Below are positions 32,576 through 41,773 of a stretch of 64,000 nt of DNA, one piece after another. Position numbers and translations under genes: made by a program. The stretch is from an uncultured Bacteroidota bacterium (GTDB lineage: Bacteria; Bacteroidota; Bacteroidia; Chitinophagales; Chitinophagaceae), in NCBI GenBank assembly GCA_903903635.1, contig CAIUZK010000268.1, positions 51,117-115,116 of the forward strand, written 5' to 3'. The notes under the pieces were generated by a model. That model searched no databases and had not been told where the DNA came from. It worked only from the letters and a program-made list of their open reading frames with translations. Each line of letters opens with the position of its first letter. Positions within the stretch are counted from its first letter, which is position 1.

Positions 32576-32595
32576 GAAGCGCCTTTTTTCTTTGG
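32553..32595. terminator. Bidirectional terminator overlapping the tmk stop
   Basis: CCAAAGAAAAAAGGCGCTT (32553-32571) and its perfect complement (32577-32595) form a 19-pair stem with loop GTGAG; A-run on one side and T-run on the other serve both tmk (plus) and the T9SS gene ending at 32607 (minus). The tmk stop codon is within it. Confidence 0.88.
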
Positions 32596-32606
32596 AACAG
32601 AATACA

Positions 32607-35600
32607 TTATTTATTGATCACCAGTCGATAAACAACCTGCTCACCTCCTGCAATAATTGTAACCAGGTAGTTACCATTGGCGATTGCGTGATCCATAATA
32701 ATTTGTTTGTTTAGTTTACCACCTTTTGCTGTAGTAGTTTCATTATAAATAACCTGGCCAAGCATGTCGGAGATAATAATTCCAACTTCTTCGGTAACCG
32801 CGCTTCTTAATGATCCTTCAATTGTAAATTCTCCCTTATTGGGATTAGGGATCAAAGTGAAATTGTTGCCATTGCCGGATATCTGCCTTACACCAACAGG
32901 AATTACCTTAACAGTAACACCACCACTGAATACTATTGGCGGTACAGCACATGGCAGACTACTGGTTTCTTCACAACTTATAATCTGACCAGCAGCAAGG
33001 CTATCTGTAACATAAATAGATGAGGTAGCGCCAGGTATAGCAACACCATTCAGCAACCATTGGAAATGCGGGGTAAGACCACCGTTCGGAGCAATTGCGA
33101 TGAAGGTATCCACACTGCCCGCAACGATACCCGACTGCGTTACAGTAACCGAGATGGTATTTGCCACCGGCGCCTGCGGATGAATCGTGAGCGATGGACT
33201 AACCGCTGTATCAACCGAGAGGCAAGGGTAATTACTATACAATGTTACCTTCAGCACATCACCATAATGGGGAGTATATACATAAGATGGTCCGGTTGCT
33301 ACAATGGTATCATTCCTTCTCCAATTGTAAGTGGGTGCAGAGCCTCCATAAACCGGTATACCTGTAAAAGTAATTGGCGAACCCGAACATATAACTGACG
33401 GGGCAGAAACAATACTAACAGATGGCGCAACCATTGTGCTGAGCGAAATTGTATCGCTTCTTGAGGCGGTTAAAGGAAATGCACATGTCGCATTGCTGGT
33501 CATGATACACTTTACAATATCGCCAACAACAGGTGTATAACTAAACGACACTGCCGTACCCACAGCGACTCCGTTTACCGACCACTGATAAGTAGGAGAT
33601 GAACCACCATTGGTGGGTACCGCAGTAAATGTAGCAGGACTTGTGGTAACACAAAAAACCGGGCCAGCCGATGCAGTGATGGCAACAGATGGTGGAGTTA
33701 TTGGTAATGGATTTACAGTTACAGTCACCGCAGTAGATGTAGAAACGCAGCCTCCTGACACCGTCAGCACCACAGTATAGTTACCACTTATACTGGCAGT
33801 ATAAACAGATGATGTAGCTCCGGAAATAGTAACACCGTTTCTCTGCCACTGATAAGAGATACCGGTACCTGTAGTTGCGCTCAGCATTACATTACCACCT
33901 GTACAAAAAGATGTGGGACCCGATGGTGTAACAGTTGCAGAAGAAGAATTGAAAACAGTGAAGACCGCAGTGGCAGAGGAAACACATCCGGAAAGATTTG
34001 TAACCGTATAACTTATAGTATCAACTCCCGAAGCCACAGCAGTTACCAAACCACCTATACTAATAGTAGAAACCAATGGGTTGCTGGCGCTCCATACACC
34101 TGATGGCGTTGCATCAGCCAGAGCTGATGTTGCACCCGTACAAATAGAAAGCGTACCCGTAATAGGAGCTACTACAGTTGCGGCATTAACGGTAATGATT
34201 TTTGTAACACTGGCCGTACCACAACTTCCTGAAACAGCATAAGATATGGTAGTTGAACCAGAAGTAAGCGCTGAAACAACACCGGTAGATGAACCTACGG
34301 TAGCAACTGTAGTATTGCTGCTGCTCCAGGTTCCGCCTGGTGTGGCATCGGTTAAATTAATTGTCTGTCCGGCACATACAGACGATGGACCGGCAATAGC
34401 TGCAACCGAAATAGAATTTACAGTAACGACAATGATTGTAACACAACCCGATACCGTATAAGAAATTGTGGCAATTCCTCCGGTTCCTATACCCGTTACC
34501 ACACCCAATCCACTCACAGTTGCAACTGCGGGGTTACTTGTTGTCCAGGTACCACCCGGAGTAGCATCCGACAAGGGGGTAGTAGCGCCGGCACAAACCA
34601 CAGGAGTACCCGTAATAGCCGGAGGCGCCGGATTGACAACTACAGCGGTAATGGCAGATGTGGCGTTGCAACCTGCAAGATTCGTTACGATAACTGTATA
34701 GTTGCCTGCCAGTGATGCGGTATAAGCTGATGTTGTAGCCCCTGCAATTGAAGCTCCCCCTATCCGCCATTGATAGGACAAACCGGCTCCGGTATTGGCA
34801 TTAAGCACAACACTGCCGCCACTGCAAAAAGTTGTCGGGCCAGCCGGAGTTATGGTAGCCGGCGGCGGAGTACCTACCGTAACAGTAGTAACCGCCGAGG
34901 TCGTGCTGCAACCTGCAGCATTAGTTACAATAACTGTATAATTGCCTGCTGAAGAGGCGGTATAAGATGAATTGGTAGCGCCTCCGATACCAGAACCTCC
35001 CAATTGCCATTGATAAGTCAGGCCTGCCCCTGTATTGGCATTCAGCAATACTGAACCACCGGAACAAAGAGCAGTTGAACCAACCGGCGTGATTGTTGCA
35101 GATGGCGCCGCGTTAACGACAACAGTAGTAATAGCTGAAGTGGAATTACAACTGGATACCGTCAGGATAACCGTATAGTTACCGGCTGCAGTGGCTGTAT
35201 AACTTGAAGTTGTAGCGCCACTAATATCAGTACCTCCCAATTGCCACTGGTAAGAATAACCGGTACCTGTATTGGCATTAAGAATTACACTGCTACCCGC
35301 GCAGAAAGTTGTTGGACCAGCAGGAGTGATAGTTGCGCCGGGAGGGTTGCAAGGTTTGATATATGCCCACCAGGTATCAAAGGTATTGGCAGGGCTTGCG
35401 CTGGCCTCCTGCAATGTCCAGAAGTCTATCTGGTTCAGCGGGTCGATCACACAGGCGGAATAGTCACCCCATCTGTCTCTGGTTCCGCCATAGATCTTAT
35501 AATAAGTGTTTGTACCATGCCTGTAAGTATAAACCGACTCCATAGTACCCACCGCATCAGTATGAAGATGCAGTGAGTAAGCCGCACTGGGATAAATAGC

Positions 35601-36929
35601 AGAAGAAAAAGTTGAAAAACCAAGAAGCGCATCATCATTGGTATTAACAGCAATAGCCGGGAAAGAGTAAAAATTGGTATTGGTTGCATCATCAACTACC
35701 CCTATCTGAACAGGGTTGGCAAGGGTATCGGTCTGCCACCACAGCACGGAACAACGTGTTGCGTTTGTTGTTGTGCTATAAGGAAGGAAAACATTATGTG
35801 CAGTCCATAATTTGTTATTCATGAAAACCACCTGGAAAATACGGTCGTCATTAGTTTGTATCTTATTGGCAGATCCTAATTGTGGTGCAAAATCAGCGCC
35901 AGCGGTACCTGAAATAGCATTCGACTGGCTTTGCCACCTGAAACCTGAATAGGCAGGATACCCTACTGTGGTCATAGATTCGGAACCGACAGCTCCGGTA
36001 ATTTTCCACATGCGCAACTGCCCCCCGGCGCCGGCAGATCCGTTCCAGCTTTCTAAGCAAAACAAGCTGGTCTGGGCCGGATCATAGGTAATCGCCGGAC
36101 AAATACATGAGGAGGAAGCTTGTGTAAATGCGGTAAATGGAGCGCCTGCACCTGATAATAAGTTTGCTTTATTAAATACAAACATCTTACAACCCGCATA
36201 ACCACTGCCCGTATTGGGAAACAGATTTCCCGATATAGCTATCCATTTTGAATTGAAGCCAACATCCGGATAGTCGAGCCAATAGCCTCCTGCCGGATAA
36301 GTTATGATTTTATAGGTCCACCATGCACCTGTAGGATTACTGGTTTTAGATATCGCAATCAGCAAAGAACTACCATCTGTTTGACCGCTGTCATCAGCAA
36401 CAACGATCCACCTGTGGCTTATAAGATCATAATGGCACCTGGGGTCAAATGTTCCGCCTGTTGGTGCCACTGAATTAAAGAACGCGTCGAGCGACACGGT
36501 TGAAATAACGCCTCCCGCGCGACTTTGAATACGAACATCAGTATTGAGTGTCGTCATACAATAATTAGAATCCACAGCGCCATGTGTGTCCGGAGGAATG
36601 GATGTTCCATTATCCAGGGTAGATTCAAAAGAATCTGTTGGAGCGGGAGAAAAAGGAGTAAAGACACCCGGTATAGTAGGCATTGACCAACTATGAATCT
36701 GGCTTAGGTCTGTACTTGCTGGTCGCGCAGGAATCTCTTCATCATCTTCATTCTCCAGTTCTTTTGTTCCTAATGTTGGAAGATGCAGCGCATAGGAATC
36801 TGCCAGTGCAGTAAAATTAAACTGCCCCCTTTTTACTTCATGACCTGTTTCTACAGTCTGCGCCGATGAGTACTGCACGAAAAATATCGTGACGAAAAAC
36901 ACGGTAAAATAAAATATACGTCTTCCCAT
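32607..36929 (-). CDS. Giant T9SS-secreted protein with about ten Ig-like modules
   Basis: A 1440-residue secreted protein. Signal peptide to SSAQ (about 24). The N-terminal domain (about 25-520) contains NGTSIPPDTHGAVDSNYCMT and HYDLISHRWIVVADDSGQ, a repetitive all-beta fold of unidentified family. From about 530 on come ten modules of 60-75 residues of two types: one with TFCAGSSVILNANTGTGYSY followed by WQLGG and ending NYTV, the other with GGTWTTSNPAVATVSGLGVV (Big2-like). The last 80 residues are a type A T9SS sorting domain: LIPNPNKGEFTIEG, ISDMLGQVIYN, NGNYLVTIIAGGE and a VINK end. It is probably displayed on, or released from, the cell surface. The modules closely resemble those of the next two proteins. 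Confidence 0.88.
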   Translation of the reverse strand: MGRRIFYFTVFFVTIFFVQYSSAQTVETGHEVKRGQFNFTALADSYALHLPTLGTKELENEDDEEIPARPASTDLSQIHSWSMPTIPGVFTPFSPAPTDSFESTLDNGTSIPPDTHGAVDSNYCMTTLNTDVRIQSRAGGVISTVSLDAFFNSVAPTGGTFDPRCHYDLISHRWIVVADDSGQTDGSSLLIAISKTSNPTGAWWTYKIITYPAGGYWLDYPDVGFNSKWIAISGNLFPNTGSGYAGCKMFVFNKANLLSGAGAPFTAFTQASSSCICPAITYDPAQTSLFCLESWNGSAGAGGQLRMWKITGAVGSESMTTVGYPAYSGFRWQSQSNAISGTAGADFAPQLGSANKIQTNDDRIFQVVFMNNKLWTAHNVFLPYSTTTNATRCSVLWWQTDTLANPVQIGVVDDATNTNFYSFPAIAVNTNDDALLGFSTFSSAIYPSAAYSLHLHTDAVGTMESVYTYRHGTNTYYKIYGGTRDRWGDYSACVIDPLNQIDFWTLQEASASPANTFDTWWAYIKPCNPPGATITPAGPTTFCAGSSVILNANTGTGYSYQWQLGGTDISGATTSSYTATAAGNYTVILTVSSCNSTSAITTVVVNAAPSATITPVGSTALCSGGSVLLNANTGAGLTYQWQLGGSGIGGATNSSYTASSAGNYTVIVTNAAGCSTTSAVTTVTVGTPPPATITPAGPTTFCSGGSVVLNANTGAGLSYQWRIGGASIAGATTSAYTASLAGNYTVIVTNLAGCNATSAITAVVVNPAPPAITGTPVVCAGATTPLSDATPGGTWTTSNPAVATVSGLGVVTGIGTGGIATISYTVSGCVTIIVVTVNSISVAAIAGPSSVCAGQTINLTDATPGGTWSSSNTTVATVGSSTGVVSALTSGSTTISYAVSGSCGTASVTKIITVNAATVVAPITGTLSICTGATSALADATPSGVWSASNPLVSTISIGGLVTAVASGVDTISYTVTNLSGCVSSATAVFTVFNSSSATVTPSGPTSFCTGGNVMLSATTGTGISYQWQRNGVTISGATSSVYTASISGNYTVVLTVSGGCVSTSTAVTVTVNPLPITPPSVAITASAGPVFCVTTSPATFTAVPTNGGSSPTYQWSVNGVAVGTAVSFSYTPVVGDIVKCIMTSNATCAFPLTASRSDTISLSTMVAPSVSIVSAPSVICSGSPITFTGIPVYGGSAPTYNWRRNDTIVATGPSYVYTPHYGDVLKVTLYSNYPCLSVDTAVSPSLTIHPQAPVANTISVTVTQSGIVAGSVDTFIAIAPNGGLTPHFQWLLNGVAIPGATSSIYVTDSLAAGQIISCEETSSLPCAVPPIVFSGGVTVKVIPVGVRQISGNGNNFTLIPNPNKGEFTIEGSLRSAVTEEVGIIISDMLGQVIYNETTTAKGGKLNKQIIMDHAIANGNYLVTIIAGGEQVVYRLVINK

Positions 36930-37024
36930 TATTTGAATAATTTACTTCAAAATTAGAAAAAAAATTGCCATGTTGTTAAAGAAATTTATTTCTTACTAAT
37001 CTATGATAATTCAGGAGCGGTAAG

Positions 37025-37071
37025 GTTTAAAACGAGTGATGCCCCAAATCGGGGCATCACTCGTTTTAAAC
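37025..37071 (-). terminator. 21-base-pair perfect hairpin terminator
   Basis: GTTTAAAACGAGTGATGCCC plus C (37025-37045) is perfectly complementary to 37051-37071 around a 5-base loop. It lies 15 bases after the stop of the M4 peptidase gene and isolates it from the next T9SS gene. Confidence 0.85.
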
Positions 37072-37085
37072 AATAATAATGTTCA

Positions 37086-40000
37086 CTATTTATCGATAAC
37101 CAATTGAAAAACTTCATGGCCCTGCGCTGTGGTAATACTCAGCACATAGATACCATTGGCTAAAGAATTGTCCATAACTATATGCTCATTTACCATACCG
37201 TTTTGACTTTGTGATACTTTTGAATAAACCACCTGTCCGGGCAGATCAGTGATTACTATAGTTACTTTTTCATCAGTAATTGATTTCAGGCTGCCCTTGA
37301 TATCAAATATCCCCTTGCTTGGATTAGGCGCCAGAGTAAAATTACCCGAAGCACCAATGGTTTGAACACCTACCGGAGTTACTTTTACTGATATGCCACC
37401 ACTTGTAGCGGTAGCAGGGCTGGCACATGGCAGACTGCTCGTTTCTTTACAACTGATAATATCACCAGGAGCCAATGTGGAGGTAATGTACATAGATGAA
37501 TTTGCTCCAGGAATAGCAATACCATTCAATAACCACTGGTAAACCGGTGAGCCACCACCATTTATTGGATTGGCAACAAATGTATCTACAGAACCCTGCA
37601 TAATACCTGATTGAGTTACGGTAATATTCAGCATATTGGTAACCGGATTATGAACAACCACGTGGTAAGCGATACTGATTGCAGTATCTACCAGCAGACA
37701 AGGATAGTTGCTGACAAGTCTTACTTTCAGTACGTCACCGTTATGTGGAATATACACATAATCAGGGCCTGTAGCAATATTTGTGTCATTGCGGCTCCAT
37801 CTGTAAGTCGGGGCAGTACCTCCATAAACCGGATTAGCCGTAAAAATTACTGAATTACCCGCGCAGATCAATGATGGATTGGAAGTGATGGAAACAGATG
37901 GAGTCCTCATAGTACTGATCAGCATGTTTACAATGGTTGAACCGGTATCAGGAGAAGCACATGCATCATTACTGGTAACCAGACATTTTACAATATCTCC
38001 GCTGGCAGGTGTATAGCCAAATGAAGCCCCCATACCTGCGCCAGCGCCATTCACAAACCACTGGAACAACGGAGCGCTGCCGCCATTCACCGCTGAAGCG
38101 GTAAAGGACACAGGAGACGGAACCAGGCATAATATATTGCCGGGTGATGCATTGACGATTACAGACGGAGTAACCAATAAAGAGGGATCTGTATTCACAA
38201 TTACAGTATTGGAAATAGAGATACAACCAAATCCATTGGTGATAATTGCCCTGAAACTACCTGCTGAAGTCGCTGTATAGGAAATGTTGGTTGCACCACT
38301 AACAGCTACCCCCGCCATCTGCCATTGGTAGCTATAGCCTGCACCCGCAGAAGCCGAAAGCAGAATATTACCACCGGGACAAATCGCAACAGAGCCACCC
38401 GGCGTTAATGCAGGTGAAGCCAATGGACGAACAATAACAGTGGCTATCGCGCTGGAAACACAACCAAATGAATTGGTAACAGTATAGCTTACGGTGGCAG
38501 AACCTGCTGCAACACCCGAAACAACTCCTGTAGATGATACAGTAAATGTACCCGGTGTGCCTGAACTCCACACGCCCGAAGGAGTAACGTCAGCCAATGA
38601 AGTCGTGCTTCCCTGGCAAACACTTAATGCACCTGATATAGGAGCAACAACATCAGGTGCATGCACTACAACATTGACAGTAGCAACAATGGTTCCGCAT
38701 GTGTTGGTAAATGAATAAGATATAGGAACTATACCGGCGGCAACACCTGTCACCACACCTGATGCATTAACAATTGCTGTACCCATATTACCGCTTATCC
38801 ATGTTCCGCCTGCTGTTGCATCAGCAAGTGGAGTGGTTGAGCCCATACAAACAGAAGAAGTACCCGTAATAGGCGCTACTGCCAGTACCTGGGCAGTAAC
38901 CGTTACAGGCGACGATAATGTTGAACAACCTGTTTGTGTAACAATCACAGTATAATTACCGCTACCCGAGGCCGTATATGAAGATCCTGTAGCGCCGCCT
39001 ATGCTGGCGCCGCCCAGTTGCCATTGGTAAGTTAGTCCGCCGCCGGTGTTGGCATTAAGCGCCACACTTCCGGGTGCACAAAAAGTTGTTGGCCCTGCAG
39101 GTGTAATCGCTGATGTTGGCATCGGCAGAACTGTTACAGTAGCTGCGGTTGAAGTAGTACTGCATCCTGCCGGGTTAGTTACTACAACGGTATAGTTTCC
39201 CGCTGCTGAAGCTGTATAAGAAATATTGGTAGCACCAGCAATCGGAGAACCTCCGAGCTGCCATTGGTAGGTATAACCGGCTCCTGAATTGGCATTAAGT
39301 ACTACGCTGCCACCAACGCAAAAAGTAGTAGAAGTCGCGGGCGTAATGGTTGCCAGTGGCGGTGTTGCACTGTTGACAATCGTAACGGCAGAAGTTGAGC
39401 TGCACGATGCAGAATTACTTATTACCACTGTATAATTGCCGGTAGCTGTAGCTGTATACGTCATATTGGTTGCACCAGGAATATTAACACCGCCCAACTT
39501 CCATTGGTAGGTATACCCAACACCAGCAGTAGCAGTCAACATCAGGGTGCTGCCAGTGCATAATACAGTTGTACCCGATGGTGTAATAGTTGCTGTTGGA
39601 AAAGCATTTACAGTTGCAATTGTAGTAGCAACGCACGCGCCACCCATACTATAAGATATCTGCGTGGTACCGGCTCCGATACCAGAAACAACGCCAGATA
39701 GCGGACCTACTGTAGCAACAGTTAGTAACACACTGCTCCATACACCACCCGGTGTAGCATCAGTAAGTGTAGCGGTACCACCAATACAAATGTTTACACT
39801 GCCTGCAATATTGGCCGGATAAGCTACATATGCCGCACCTACACCCACAGCATACCAGGCATTGGTTACTGTGATCACCTCAGGAGAACAATCGCCATAT
39901 AACGTAATGGTAGTGTTGATAGAGGTAGTCCGCATCTGCGCATAGTCTGCGGTGCTGGATAATACGAGCTCAGTCTGGTATAAAATATTACGGGCCTCGG

Positions 40001-41555
40001 CAAAGCCTATGCCTGTAACATTATAAGCGTTTGCAAGATCATTGGTACCGGTACCACCCATTACAACCAGGTAATACCATTTATTCATTACCCCACTATT
40101 ATTATGCACTCCGCACTCATCATTTCCACCGCTTGGTGTGCAGCTAACAACATTAAACCAGTTTGTTCCGCCATATGTATCAGGCTGACCTTTTAATTTA
40201 GGAAAATCCATTCTGCGCATGGGGTTGCCGCACTTAATTTCTTCTCCTATGCCCCAGGTACTTTTTGCTACAGCATCTACTTCATGAGGATCGCCCCAGG
40301 CCTCGATTGTGGAGCCCCAACAATCGCTGAACGCCTCATTCATTGCTCCTGATTCACTGGCATAAACAAGATTAGCCGTGTATTGACAAACGCCATGTCC
40401 GATTTCATGTCCGGTAACGTCAAGGCTTGCCAATGCAGTAAAGCCACTGCCACAACCAGTTCCATCGCCATAAGTCATTTCAGCGCCATCCCAGAATGCA
40501 TTGTTATATCCGGATGAATAGTGCACATACTGCATCAGGATACCATCGGCATTATCATAACTAAGGCGGCCCATTACATTCTTCCAGAAATCATATACTA
40601 TTTCTGCACCCCAATGGGCATCGATAGCTATAGAATCCGGTGCGGCTACAGGCCATGCATTTGTCACGCTGGTATATTCTGTTGCAGCGCCATAACTGCT
40701 GCCATTGTTCATATTCAGCGTATGAACGCCACTTCCCCTCGTCGAATCGTACAGCTCAAATGTGGCGCCTACTATACTTGTTTCAATAGGCACCGACCCG
40801 CTGTATTTTGTATATCCTGTTGTAGCAGTATGCTTGATCATTGAATTTGACAGCAATATTTTACCGGTCTGCGCATCTACATAAACTACCTCGCGGCTGA
40901 GGGGTGATGCGGCAAAAATATCAAATGACCAGGCAAGGTGAATATTTCTGTCTCCGTTTGCATTGCCTGAACGGTAATCTTCTACCCATACCAGCTTACC
41001 TTTGGGCAAAAAAGTGGTATCTGCCTTGTGGAACATATGTTTTATCCGCTGCTCCTCCAATGGATCCTGCCACATATACTTATCTGCCCCAACAAATTTG
41101 AGCGCCTTGGTAAATGCATCACTTTCGGTCAATGCAGGAACTTCATTCAAACTGGTTTTAAAATCAAATGTATTACCGGTAATAAATGCTACTATACCAT
41201 CTTTTATAGTAAGGGAATAAGTAGCAAATTCTACTTGTAAACCCTTATAAAATTGCTGATAACGTTGTGCCGTAACATTGTTTTTTGAATTGGTGGTATA
41301 TTTCAATACCATAGTATTATCAACCCCGTCTATGTTCAGGTATTTTTTAAATATCTCCTGGGCCTGGTCCATTCGCCAATTCGCTCCCGCAGCAAACCTG
41401 ATTGATGTTGGTGTATTGTCTGTTTTATTCCTTTCTATTGATTGTATCGTATTATCGGCTTTTTGCTGCGCAACCGCCTCAAAACTAATAACACCCAATA
41501 GGGATATAAGACCTGCTGTTAATGATTTAAATGAAATACCGGGTTGCAATTTCAT
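37086..41555 (-). CDS. T9SS-secreted M4 (thermolysin-like) metallopeptidase with Ig-like array
   Basis: A 1489-residue secreted protease. Signal peptide to about VAQ (30), a fungalysin/thermolysin propeptide region (about 55-225), then the M4 catalytic domain (about 245-580): zinc motif HEIGH (383-387) in DVTGHEIGHGVCQYTANLVY, third ligand in ESGAMNEAFSDCWGSTIE, and CGVHNNSGVMNKWYYL with the catalytic His region. From about 585, ten Ig-like/Big2-like modules follow, then a T9SS sorting domain (LAPNPSKGIFDIKG, ITDLPGQVVYS, NGIYVLSITTAQ, VIDK end). It degrades extracellular protein, probably while anchored or displayed through the module array. It is flanked by its own terminator. Confidence 0.94.
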   Translation of the reverse strand: MKLQPGISFKSLTAGLISLLGVISFEAVAQQKADNTIQSIERNKTDNTPTSIRFAAGANWRMDQAQEIFKKYLNIDGVDNTMVLKYTTNSKNNVTAQRYQQFYKGLQVEFATYSLTIKDGIVAFITGNTFDFKTSLNEVPALTESDAFTKALKFVGADKYMWQDPLEEQRIKHMFHKADTTFLPKGKLVWVEDYRSGNANGDRNIHLAWSFDIFAASPLSREVVYVDAQTGKILLSNSMIKHTATTGYTKYSGSVPIETSIVGATFELYDSTRGSGVHTLNMNNGSSYGAATEYTSVTNAWPVAAPDSIAIDAHWGAEIVYDFWKNVMGRLSYDNADGILMQYVHYSSGYNNAFWDGAEMTYGDGTGCGSGFTALASLDVTGHEIGHGVCQYTANLVYASESGAMNEAFSDCWGSTIEAWGDPHEVDAVAKSTWGIGEEIKCGNPMRRMDFPKLKGQPDTYGGTNWFNVVSCTPSGGNDECGVHNNSGVMNKWYYLVVMGGTGTNDLANAYNVTGIGFAEARNILYQTELVLSSTADYAQMRTTSINTTITLYGDCSPEVITVTNAWYAVGVGAAYVAYPANIAGSVNICIGGTATLTDATPGGVWSSVLLTVATVGPLSGVVSGIGAGTTQISYSMGGACVATTIATVNAFPTATITPSGTTVLCTGSTLMLTATAGVGYTYQWKLGGVNIPGATNMTYTATATGNYTVVISNSASCSSTSAVTIVNSATPPLATITPATSTTFCVGGSVVLNANSGAGYTYQWQLGGSPIAGATNISYTASAAGNYTVVVTNPAGCSTTSTAATVTVLPMPTSAITPAGPTTFCAPGSVALNANTGGGLTYQWQLGGASIGGATGSSYTASGSGNYTVIVTQTGCSTLSSPVTVTAQVLAVAPITGTSSVCMGSTTPLADATAGGTWISGNMGTAIVNASGVVTGVAAGIVPISYSFTNTCGTIVATVNVVVHAPDVVAPISGALSVCQGSTTSLADVTPSGVWSSGTPGTFTVSSTGVVSGVAAGSATVSYTVTNSFGCVSSAIATVIVRPLASPALTPGGSVAICPGGNILLSASAGAGYSYQWQMAGVAVSGATNISYTATSAGSFRAIITNGFGCISISNTVIVNTDPSLLVTPSVIVNASPGNILCLVPSPVSFTASAVNGGSAPLFQWFVNGAGAGMGASFGYTPASGDIVKCLVTSNDACASPDTGSTIVNMLISTMRTPSVSITSNPSLICAGNSVIFTANPVYGGTAPTYRWSRNDTNIATGPDYVYIPHNGDVLKVRLVSNYPCLLVDTAISIAYHVVVHNPVTNMLNITVTQSGIMQGSVDTFVANPINGGGSPVYQWLLNGIAIPGANSSMYITSTLAPGDIISCKETSSLPCASPATATSGGISVKVTPVGVQTIGASGNFTLAPNPSKGIFDIKGSLKSITDEKVTIVITDLPGQVVYSKVSQSQNGMVNEHIVMDNSLANGIYVLSITTAQGHEVFQLVIDK

Positions 41556-41723
41556 AGAGTAAATGTATTAAATAATATAAAATAAGTTAAATAAAATTAA
41601 TCGAAATTACAATTATTATTTGAAATTTATTACAACTATGATCAAAATCATTGTTACAATGTATTATTACTCCAAATTATTAATCAGAAGCAATAAAACA
41701 AGTTGTTTTCATCCCTTTCAGGC

Positions 41724-41758
41724 ATATAAAAAGACGCCCAACTGGCGCCTTTTTATAT
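41724..41758 (-). terminator. Hairpin terminator
   Basis: ATATAAAAAGACGCC (41724-41738) pairs with GGCGCCTTTTTATAT (41744-41758), one mismatch, 5-base loop; on the minus strand a T-run follows the stem. It ends the kelch-type T9SS gene. Confidence 0.8.
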
Positions 41759-41773
41759 CATATTAATATTCAA

